This document shows, piece after piece, positions 57,342-64,000 of a stretch of DNA of 64,000 nucleotides (the stretch's first letter is position 1; each line of letters begins with the position of its first letter). Both the position numbers and the translations under genes were made by a program. This DNA is from Flavobacterium sp. UBA5153 (GTDB lineage Bacteria > Bacteroidota > Bacteroidia > Flavobacteriales > Flavobacteriaceae). The notes beneath the pieces are model-generated. The model searched no databases. It was not told the origin of the DNA and saw only the letters and a program-made list of their open reading frames with translations. The stretch lies in NCBI GenBank assembly GCA_002413745.1, contig DHXP01000062.1, positions 24,295 to 88,294 of the forward strand, read 5' to 3'.

Positions 57342-58570
57342 AAAGGTGGGTTATTTTTAACTTTTTTTATGGAAAAATAAGTAGTTAACCCAATTCCAAT
57401 GAATAAAACAATTGCAACAGCAAAAAGTATTTCATTTATATATGGAATCATGGTATAGCTAAGTGATGCCATACCTTGTACAGCTAATACAATTTCGTTT
57501 AATAAAACACCGATGGAAAATAAGAGTACTCCATATTTTATTTTTTTGGTAATTATTACTAAATGATTTGCATAGATATAAAACAATAAAAATAAGGTAA
57601 TTATTGCCAAGAAAACCAAGTGTAAATAGGCAATGACAATTGGTCTGAATCCAAAGGCCAAATGGCTTATAAACGGAACAGTGGAACTCAATTGAAGTAA
57701 TAATTTTATACTAAGGGCAAAACCTACAAACAGCAAAATGTATCGTAATAAAGGAGAATAATTCTCTAAAGAATTCTTTCTTGTTTTTATTAAAATCATA
57801 AGGAATTTAAACCATGCAAAAATTTGAATTACTGCTGCGGCAACTGTGATTGCATACAGCCAAATGGGTAAATTTAACCAGAGCATTGATAAAAAATAAG
57901 CAGGAATGCAGGATAATGCAAATAACTTGAATGTAGTTTCATAAAAGGAATGTTCCGTTTTTCGTAGGTTTAAGAAACCAAAAATCAAACCCATACACGC
58001 AAAGAAAAACCAACCGTTATATTGAAAATGAAGATAATAATATACCGACGATAAATAAAAATCTTGAACAAAAACTTTGGTTGCCATCATATAGGCCAAA
58101 TAAAATGTGCCCAAAGAAGATATGACATTAAAAAATATAGCGGCCTTAAACCAGTTTTTTGACAATAAATCATTATCAATTAATTTTAAATCTTTGATAA
58201 ATTGATAACCAAAAACATAAGATACAATTATGGAAGCAGTTGAAAATAGTATTGAATACAAGCCATAGCCTTCAATTATAAAGAAAATTAACATGCCGTA
58301 AGAACAAATTAAATTGGCAATAATAATTTTTTTATATTTATTACCTGAAAAATCAGCTATTTTGGTTTGAAGATAATACACCATCAATACCATCAAAGTG
58401 TGACTGACCCAGCCGGCAAAAGCAAAATGGGAATGGGAATGTTGTAGATTTTTTTGTTCAAAATGAGGAAATTCGAAACCTATTTTATAACGCATCAAAA
58501 CACCAAGTGACGCAACAATACAAAGATTCAACAAGGAGAGCTTTAGCCAAAATTTTATGTTCAATTTCAT
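57338..58570 (-). CDS. His-rich multi-span membrane protein, oxidase-I-like
   Basis: A 410-residue protein with about 12 hydrophobic helices. The helix near residues 44-64 carries HSHSHFAFAGWVSHTLMVLM, and later helices hold YYYLHFQYNGW and SHLAFGFRPIVIAYLHLVF. Multiple His in helices with HxHxHF...GW resembles haem-copper oxidase subunit I or NorB relatives, but it is shorter, and I could not assign all ligands. It lies between the Crp/Fnr gene and the fasciclin gene, in a nitrogen-oxide neighbourhood. A haem-binding role in NO or O2 metabolism is a reasonable guess, not proven. Confidence 0.55.
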   Translation of the reverse strand: MKLNIKFWLKLSLLNLCIVASLGVLMRYKIGFEFPHFEQKNLQHSHSHFAFAGWVSHTLMVLMVYYLQTKIADFSGNKYKKIIIANLICSYGMLIFFIIEGYGLYSILFSTASIIVSYVFGYQFIKDLKLIDNDLLSKNWFKAAIFFNVISSLGTFYLAYMMATKVFVQDFYLSSVYYYLHFQYNGWFFFACMGLIFGFLNLRKTEHSFYETTFKLFALSCIPAYFLSMLWLNLPIWLYAITVAAAVIQIFAWFKFLMILIKTRKNSLENYSPLLRYILLFVGFALSIKLLLQLSSTVPFISHLAFGFRPIVIAYLHLVFLAIITLFLLFYIYANHLVIITKKIKYGVLLFSIGVLLNEIVLAVQGMASLSYTMIPYINEILFAVAIVLFIGIGLTTYFSIKKVKNNPPL

Positions 58571-58661
58571 TTGGAGATATTTATTGTTTTTTATTGGTCA
58601 AATGAAATTTGCATGCAACTTCATCGATATTCGAAATGAATTCGGGTGATGCCCATTTCAT

Positions 58662-59255
58662 TTAATAATATATTTTGTGATTGATGATTTCTACCTTGTT
58701 GCAATCACTCAGTTTGGCAAAAGCCCGAATAACCGTTTCTACTCTCAAACCCGTATAATTGGCTATTTCCTGACGTGTGTAAGGAATTAAAACCTTGTCA
58801 TTTGTATTTCCGTATTTTTTCTTGAATGAATTTAAAAAAGCGATAATTCTAAACTCGGGTTTTTGATTGATAATTTCTTTTGAAGTTTTTGATTTGGAGT
58901 GTATTTTTCTGGCAAGTAAAATCAGGAAGTATTTTTGAACAGATGGAGATTCATCAAGAATTTTTAAAAATTTATCCTTTGATAATTTTATAATGGTACT
59001 GTCCTGAATTGTTATGGCTTTTGAAGGATAGGTTTCATCAATAAACAAAGGCGGCTCGCCAAAACCATCTCCGTTACAGAAAATTCCTTGCGTAAACTCT
59101 TTTCCTTCGTCATTGGAATTGTACATTCTGACACTTCCGTCCAAGATTTGGTAATAAAAAAGGGCTGCTTCGTCTTCATCAAAAACAATTTCATTTTTTT
59201 TGTATTTTTTTGCAACCGCACCCCAAGAATAAAGTAAATCTAGATCTATTTGCAT
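58662..59255 (-). CDS. Crp/Fnr family transcriptional regulator
   Basis: A 197-residue regulator with the cyclic-nucleotide-like sensor domain (KNEIVFDEDEAALFYYQILDGSVRMYNSNDEGKEF, FGEPPLFIDETYPSKAITI) and a C-terminal winged helix (IPYTRQEIANYTGLRVETVIRAFAKLSD). The recognition helix VETVIR is close to the VETVSR of FNR, which reads TTGAT half-sites, and matches the two boxes found here. No four-cysteine Fe-S motif is present (only isolated Cys), so sensing is probably by haem or another ligand, as in DNR or NnrR-like proteins. It is divergent from the 59399 gene. Confidence 0.88.
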   Translation of the reverse strand: MQIDLDLLYSWGAVAKKYKKNEIVFDEDEAALFYYQILDGSVRMYNSNDEGKEFTQGIFCNGDGFGEPPLFIDETYPSKAITIQDSTIIKLSKDKFLKILDESPSVQKYFLILLARKIHSKSKTSKEIINQKPEFRIIAFLNSFKKKYGNTNDKVLIPYTRQEIANYTGLRVETVIRAFAKLSDCNKVEIINHKIYY

Positions 59256-59386
59256 AACTGATTTTGGATGATTTATGTATTTTTTTGCAATTTACGTGGC
59301 AAATACAAGTAACGGCCACAAATTTAATTTTTATAAAGTTAAAAAAAATATGACCGAAATCATAGAAATAATTTTAAACGAAGCTT

Positions 59387-59394
59387 TATCTTTG
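59387..59394 (+). promoter_or_regulatory. Bacteroidetes -7 promoter element
   Basis: TATCTTTG matches TANNTTTG and lies only four bases before the GTG start at 59399. Either the message is nearly leaderless or translation starts at the ATG at 59432. Confidence 0.6.
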
Positions 59395-59398
59395 CATT

Positions 59399-59773
59399 GT
59401 GAAAAAAACAATACTCATATTTGCGTTGTTCATGTTGTTAAAACCATTACTTCCGGTTGTAGAATATGTCATTAATTATGAATATATTTCAGAAGTTCTT
59501 TGTGTTAATAAAGACAAACCAAAAATGCATTGTAATGGTAAATGTCATTTAATGAAAGAACTTGCCAAAGCTTCAGAAAACGAAAAACCCATATCTTCTG
59601 ATAAAAAAAATGCATCCCAAGAATTTGAAGTGCTATTTTTTGAGGAAATCAAATCATTCAAAATTTCACCAATTTATTTTCACATTAAAGAAAAGGTCAA
59701 TACTAACTATTCAAACTTATACTTTCATATGAATAGTGACTCGGTGTTCCATCCTCCCACAATTCTTTCTTAA
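59399..59773 (+). CDS. Small membrane-anchored protein with CNGKCH motif
   Basis: A 124-residue protein (GTG start) with a hydrophobic N-terminus (KKTILIFALFMLLKPLLPVVEYV) and then INYEYISEVLCVNKDKPKMHCNGKCHLMKELAKA. The cysteine-histidine segment (C-V-N-K-D-K-P-K-M-H-C-N-G-K-C-H) looks like a metal-binding site. The C-terminal half is charged, with FHIKEKVNTNYSNLYFHMNS. It stands at the head of the copper genes. The family is common in flavobacteria but without assigned function. Confidence 0.6.
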   Translation: MKKTILIFALFMLLKPLLPVVEYVINYEYISEVLCVNKDKPKMHCNGKCHLMKELAKASENEKPISSDKKNASQEFEVLFFEEIKSFKISPIYFHIKEKVNTNYSNLYFHMNSDSVFHPPTILS

Positions 59774-59855
59774 ATTTTCAAGTTTTAACTGTACTTTTTT
59801 CGATAAAAACAATGTCGAAACGGGTGCTTATTATCAAATTTATAAAAAACATAAA

Positions 59856-60695
59856 ATGAAATTTTTAAGAATAGTATCATTGGTTGTACTAACCATTTTT
59901 ACTTCATGTACTTCAAACACTGAAATTCCAACCGTTGATGAATTATATGGATTAACAAAAATACAAGAAATCTCAAACGACACCCACACAGTGGAACTTT
60001 ATTCAGCAACAGGAACTTTACAACAAGGTCATAATGCAATTTCTCTGCGAATTAAAAACAAAACCACTAATGAATACGAAAAAAACGCTACGATTGCATG
60101 GGCTCCTTTAATGCAGATGACCTCAACGCAACATGCCTGTCCGTTTTCATCAGTCTCAAAAACTCCGGCAAAGGAAACTTTATACAGTGGGTACATCGTT
60201 TTTCAAATGGCTGAAAACACTATGGAACATTGGGGACTAACCATAAATTATACCATTAATGGTGTTAGTTATACTGCGAACAGTCAAATTAGTGTTCCTG
60301 CTTCTGTAAAACAAAGAGTGACAACTTTTACGGGAACGGATGGTACAAAATATGTCTTGGCACTAATTGAACCGCTAAATCCAAAAGTGGCTACAAACGA
60401 CATGACTGTTGGGGTTTATAAAATGCAAGACATGATGAATTTCCCAATCGTCAACAATTATAAAGTTAAAATTGATCCAAGAATGCCAAGTATGGGAAAT
60501 CACGGTTCACCCAATAATGTAGATTTAACACAATCTGTTTCTGACAACTTATATCACGGAAAATTATCCCTTACCATGACGGGTTTGTGGAAAATTAACC
60601 TGCAACTTTTAAATTCAGCTAATGAAGTTTTGAAAGGCGAAACTGTTACAGATGCTGTTCCCGCGAGCAGTATATATTTTGAAATAGAATTTTAA
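59856..60695 (+). CDS. YtkA/FixH-like copper-associated lipoprotein
   Basis: A 279-residue lipoprotein (MKFLRIVSLVVLTIFTSC, Cys18). Two YtkA/CopC-like beta domains are suggested by VELYSATGTLQQGHNAISLRIKNKT and the second half after 145. Met/His-rich loops, WAPLMQMTSTQHACPF and DPRMPSMGNHGSP, are typical Cu(I)/Cu(II) ligands. The upstream in-frame ATG at 59736 would add 40 residues that are not signal-like, so 59856 is preferred. It lies between the small Cys protein and the receptor and probably passes copper to NosL or stores it. Confidence 0.75.
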   Translation: MKFLRIVSLVVLTIFTSCTSNTEIPTVDELYGLTKIQEISNDTHTVELYSATGTLQQGHNAISLRIKNKTTNEYEKNATIAWAPLMQMTSTQHACPFSSVSKTPAKETLYSGYIVFQMAENTMEHWGLTINYTINGVSYTANSQISVPASVKQRVTTFTGTDGTKYVLALIEPLNPKVATNDMTVGVYKMQDMMNFPIVNNYKVKIDPRMPSMGNHGSPNNVDLTQSVSDNLYHGKLSLTMTGLWKINLQLLNSANEVLKGETVTDAVPASSIYFEIEF

Positions 60696-60710
60696 TTCTA
60701 TTCTATAATT

Positions 60711-60753
60711 AAAAAAGGTCAAAATATTTTTATAAAGAATTTTTGGCCTTTTT
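60711..60753 (+). terminator. Hairpin before the copper receptor gene
   Basis: AAAAAAGGTCAAAA and TTTTGGCCTTTTT pair (one G-T or bulge) over a 16-base loop and end in T. It lies between the lipoprotein stop and the receptor ATG, so it could terminate or attenuate transcription into the receptor gene. Confidence 0.6.
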
Positions 60754-60768
60754 AAAATTTTTTCTATC

Positions 60769-62766
60769 ATGAAAAAGATTTCATCGCTTTTATTAATATA
60801 TTTTTTAGTTTCATCAACACTTTTTGCACAAGAGAAATCCAAAGATACTATTGTTCCAAAAACGCTTGATGAAGTGATTGTGATTGGCAAAAAATTACAA
60901 TTATTCCAAAAACAAGCCAAACCACTAGCCACAATAGACGACTATTTGCAGCAGTCAGCCAAAGTTGATATGATTAAAAGAGGCGGTTATGCTTGGGAGC
61001 CAATGATTAACAGCATGACTACCGAAAGAACTTTGATAACCATAGATGGAATGCGCATTTTTGGGGCTTGTACCGATAAAATGGATCCAATAACTTCCTA
61101 TGTTGAGGTTTCCAATTTATCAGAAGCTACTATAAAATCAGGCCAACAAGGCGGTTGTCATGGCGCGACGATTGGAGGATCAATTGATTTAAAAAGAAAC
61201 CGAAGCGGATTTACAAATTTAGGTTGGGGCACTTCCTTAAATACAGGTTTCGAAACCAACAGCAAACAAAAAATCTTCGGTTCGGCCATTAATTATGCCG
61301 GTAGTGCATTTTATATCGATACCGATTTTATGTTTCGTGATGCCGATAATTATACCGCAGGAAAGGGTCAGGAAGTTTTGTTTTCGCAGTTCAGGAAATT
61401 CAATATTTCGACAACTTCAGGTTTTTCTTTTGATAAAAATAAGCTGATGGAAGCTTCGATTATCTACGATAAAGCCACTAATGTTGGCTATCCTGCGCTA
61501 CCGATGGACGTTTCTTTAGCGGAGGCGTTAATCACTTCCCTGAAATTTGAATATGTTCCAAAATCCTCCAAAATCGAAAATTGGGAAACCAAAATATACT
61601 ACAATACCATCACCCACAGAATGGATGACACCAAACGGCCATTTGTTCCCATTCACATGGATATGCCGGGTTGGAGCGATACTTCTGGGTTTTATTCAAA
61701 GGCAAAAGGGGTTTTTGAAAAGCATCATTTTCTGGTTGATTTGAATTCGTTTTACAATCGTTCCATTGCCGAAATGACGATGTATCCTGCCGATTCCAAT
61801 GAAAAACTAATGTTTATGTACACTTGGCCCGACGTGAAAACGTTGTATAGCGCCTTATTTTTAGAGGATAATATTGCGTTGAATTACCATTCGAGTTTGA
61901 AATTTTCAGCAAGCTTGGCAAACCACTTTAACAAAGTTGCCAGCGAATTGGGTTTGGAAAGTTTGCAGATTTTTTATCCCGATATGAAAAACAGCAAAAA
62001 CCGAATTTTAAAAAGTATTTCTTCCAATTATTTATATGATGTAAATGGATTTTCGTATGGTTTTGGATTGGCTTTTGGCGAGCGGGCTCCATCGGTTTCT
62101 GAAGGATATGGATTTTATTTGTTCAATAGTTTTGATCGATACGATTATATTGGAAACCCAGGATTAAACAATGAAAAATCGTTAGAAGGGAATCTTTCCG
62201 TTGGATATAAAACCGAAAAAATAAGCACAAAAATTTCGTCATCCTATTTTCATATTTCCAATTATATTGTTGGCAAACCAGACCCAACTTTAATCCCGAT
62301 GACTATTGGCGCAAGCGGTGTAAAAATCTATACGGCGCTGGATTATGCAACGGTTTTCAATACAGATTTGAATCTGGAATACCAATTTTCAACTGATTTT
62401 AAATGGAAAGGACAATTGGTTTACAGTTATGGGAAAGACTTCGAAAAAAGAAATTTACCTTTCATAAGTCCGTTGCGGTATTCGTCTTCCTTGAATTATA
62501 AAAAAGAGAATTTCTCATCGGAAATTGCCGTTCAGGGAAATGCAACCCAAACGCAATACAGTCCGTTTTATGGGGAAGACAGAACTCCCGATTATGCTGT
62601 TTTGAATTTTGATACGGGATATTCATTTCATTTAGATAAAAGCAAATGGAATATTCATGCAGGAATAGAGAATATTTTGGACACGTATTATTCCACTTTT
62701 TCAGATTGGAACAACATTCCCAGAAAAGGAAGAAATTTCTTTTTGAATATGGAATTTAGGTATTAA
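60769..62766 (+). CDS. OprC-like TonB-dependent copper receptor
   Basis: A 665-residue outer-membrane receptor. A signal peptide (ending TLFAQ) is followed by the plug domain with TIDGMRIFGACTDKMDPITSYVEVSNL; Cys101 and Met105 form the C-x-x-x-M pair that binds copper in OprC of Pseudomonas. The barrel ends in the typical aromatic terminus (FFLNMEFRY). OprC-type receptors take up copper and are needed for NosZ. Placement beside the nos cluster supports a role in copper supply for N2O reductase. No carboxypeptidase-like N-terminal domain is present. Confidence 0.9.
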   Translation: MKKISSLLLIYFLVSSTLFAQEKSKDTIVPKTLDEVIVIGKKLQLFQKQAKPLATIDDYLQQSAKVDMIKRGGYAWEPMINSMTTERTLITIDGMRIFGACTDKMDPITSYVEVSNLSEATIKSGQQGGCHGATIGGSIDLKRNRSGFTNLGWGTSLNTGFETNSKQKIFGSAINYAGSAFYIDTDFMFRDADNYTAGKGQEVLFSQFRKFNISTTSGFSFDKNKLMEASIIYDKATNVGYPALPMDVSLAEALITSLKFEYVPKSSKIENWETKIYYNTITHRMDDTKRPFVPIHMDMPGWSDTSGFYSKAKGVFEKHHFLVDLNSFYNRSIAEMTMYPADSNEKLMFMYTWPDVKTLYSALFLEDNIALNYHSSLKFSASLANHFNKVASELGLESLQIFYPDMKNSKNRILKSISSNYLYDVNGFSYGFGLAFGERAPSVSEGYGFYLFNSFDRYDYIGNPGLNNEKSLEGNLSVGYKTEKISTKISSSYFHISNYIVGKPDPTLIPMTIGASGVKIYTALDYATVFNTDLNLEYQFSTDFKWKGQLVYSYGKDFEKRNLPFISPLRYSSSLNYKKENFSSEIAVQGNATQTQYSPFYGEDRTPDYAVLNFDTGYSFHLDKSKWNIHAGIENILDTYYSTFSDWNNIPRKGRNFFLNMEFRY

Positions 62767-62771
62767 CCCAT

Positions 62772-64000
62772 TTAAATTTTCACAAAACCACCACGATTTT
62801 CATTTCTTTCTATCGATTGTTGAACGATTAATTTACCAATGATTATCAAGTTATACAATTCCCATAAATTGGAAGTGACTTGGTAATTTTTTGTTTTTTC
62901 TTCTATTTCATCTTGCCAAAGATTCAATTGTTTTTTGGCTGTAATCAAATCAGTATCGTTACGGACGATTCCGGCATTTTGGCGCATCAAGAGCTGTAAT
63001 TCAGCTTTCATTTTGTCAATGTATTCGGAATCCACAATAGGTTTTTCGATCAATTTCCAGTCTGTAACTGTACCAATGAATTGGCTTTTTTCGAAAGAAG
63101 TGTCCGTCAAATAATTATATATTTTGTCGGAATACACCAAGGCTTCCAATAAAGAATTTGATGCCAAACGGTTGGCGCCGTGTAAACCGGTTCGAGAACA
63201 TTCGCCACAAGCAAATAAATTTTCTACGGAAGTTTTCCCGGTTTTATCAACCACAATTCCTCCGCAAAGATAATGTTGTGCCGGAACCACGGGAATCCAA
63301 TCTTTCGCAATGTCTATTCCAACGCTTTTGCAACGTTCGTAAATCATTGGGAAATGTTTGATAAAAGCATCCAAATCTAAATGGGTACAATCCAAATAAA
63401 CGCAATCGTCGCCACTTTTCTTGAGTTCTAAATCGATGCTTTGCGAAACAATATCACGCGAAGCCAAATCGCCTCTTTTATCATAATCCAGCATAAATCG
63501 ATGGCCGTTTTTGGTACGTAAATAAGCGCCAAAACCACGAACTGCTTCCGAAATCAGGAACGAGGTTCCGGTGGAAGCATCATACAAGGCCGTTGGATGA
63601 AATTGAATAAATTCCATTTCTTTGATATCCGCCTTTGCACGGAAAGCCATCGCAATTCCATCTCCCGTAGCAATTACCGGGTTTGTGGTATGGCCGTAAA
63701 GATGACCAATTCCGCCAGTGGCAAGCAAAGTAAAATCTGATTGAAAGGTGAGTATTTCTTTTGTTTTTTGATCCAAAACATAAGCCCCCAAACACCGATT
63801 GTTTTCAGTGATTAAGTCAAATGCAAAATGATGGTCTAAAACTGTAATGTTCTTTTTTTGATGTACTTGGTTCAGAATGGCACGTTCAATTTCTTGACCA
63901 GTTTGGTCTTTATGATGAACTACCCTGTTTTCTGAATGGCCGCCTTCTTTGCCTAAATCCAAAGTTCCTTTGACGTTTTTGTCAAATTTTGCACCCCATT
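62772..64000 (-). CDS. nadB: L-aspartate oxidase, 5' end beyond window
   Basis: Oxidises aspartate to iminoaspartate, the first step of NAD synthesis. The gene runs off the window; its visible 409 residues start WGAKFDKNVKGTLDLGKEGGHSENRVVHHKDQTG and continue with the FAD-domain end YLCGGIVVDKTGKTSVENLFACGECSRTGLHGANRLASNSLLEALVYS and the helical cap. It is convergent with the receptor gene, with only five bases between the stop codons. The N-terminal FAD-binding GxGxxG lies outside. Confidence 0.95.
   Translation of the reverse strand, partial: WGAKFDKNVKGTLDLGKEGGHSENRVVHHKDQTGQEIERAILNQVHQKKNITVLDHHFAFDLITENNRCLGAYVLDQKTKEILTFQSDFTLLATGGIGHLYGHTTNPVIATGDGIAMAFRAKADIKEMEFIQFHPTALYDASTGTSFLISEAVRGFGAYLRTKNGHRFMLDYDKRGDLASRDIVSQSIDLELKKSGDDCVYLDCTHLDLDAFIKHFPMIYERCKSVGIDIAKDWIPVVPAQHYLCGGIVVDKTGKTSVENLFACGECSRTGLHGANRLASNSLLEALVYSDKIYNYLTDTSFEKSQFIGTVTDWKLIEKPIVDSEYIDKMKAELQLLMRQNAGIVRNDTDLITAKKQLNLWQDEIEEKTKNYQVTSNLWELYNLIIIGKLIVQQSIERNENRGGFVKI

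Noticed and set aside
58609-58618. TTGCATGCAA palindrome upstream of the His-rich membrane protein
   Set aside because: Only 10 bp, common by chance in this AT-rich DNA, and not similar to the FNR-type boxes.
59275-59475. 66-codon ORF upstream of the small Cys protein
   Set aside because: It overlaps the better-supported gene in another frame and covers its promoter; no family character.

Overview
The window looks like a chromosomal segment of a Flavobacterium-like member of the Flavobacteriaceae. The evidence is an AT-rich genome, the Bacteroidetes promoter signature TANNTTTG upstream of several genes, a type IX secretion (T9SS) C-terminal domain, GSCFA, DUF5522 and DUF4136 proteins, a lipoprotein-type NosZ, and SusC-like barrels. 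All functional calls come from reading motifs and remembered family features; no database search was run.

Region 1 (1-9289) is the distal part of a pectin/rhamnogalacturonan utilisation operon, all on the + strand: esterase, DUF4861 lipoprotein, GH105, GH43, PL10 pectate lyase, CE8 pectin methylesterase, GH28 polygalacturonase and a wrecked CE12 rhamnogalacturonan acetylesterase. PL10 and CE8 are separated only by a reading-frame change at a run of nine A, so they may form one bifunctional protein. Region 2 (9446-19519) holds a tRNA-Met-like gene, era, a GH9 cellulase that appears inserted behind era (a diverged copy of the end of era lies on its far side), a WYL regulator, an AT-rich island of lineage-restricted genes including a YwqK-like repeat lipoprotein and a DUF6150-like gene with a premature stop, a Flavo-1-like structured repeat, and der.

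Region 3 (19672-29938) has an outer-membrane barrel protein, a Spy-like periplasmic protein, a 48-bp perfect palindrome acting as a shared terminator, and a complete N-ATPase operon on the - strand in the order atpD-C-Q-R-B-E-F-A-G, with a b-delta fused stator subunit and no separate delta gene. Region 4 (30281-48928) is mostly ordinary chromosome: two TPM proteins with LemA, a MerR-like regulator, an M23 peptidase, alaS, a GxxExxY gene between 19-bp direct repeats, GSCFA, DUF4136, urocanate hydratase, DUF5522, surface proteins, a PAS protein with an H-box but no kinase domain, an ACC-deaminase-like enzyme, a glucosaminidase and hemL.

Region 5 (48997-62766) is a nitrous oxide respiration and copper island: cytochrome c, nosZ, a membrane-NosL fusion, nosD, nosF, nosY, a truncated globin, a fasciclin lipoprotein, a His-rich multi-span membrane protein, a Crp/Fnr regulator, and a second set with a YtkA/FixH-like lipoprotein and an OprC-like copper receptor. 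Two FNR-type boxes sit at the same distance from TTTG promoter elements in front of the cytochrome c-nosZ unit and the fasciclin gene, which suggests one regulon driven by the local Crp/Fnr protein. The simplest reading is that copper is taken up by the receptor, passed through the periplasm and inserted into NosZ by the Nos accessory proteins. The window ends inside nadB.
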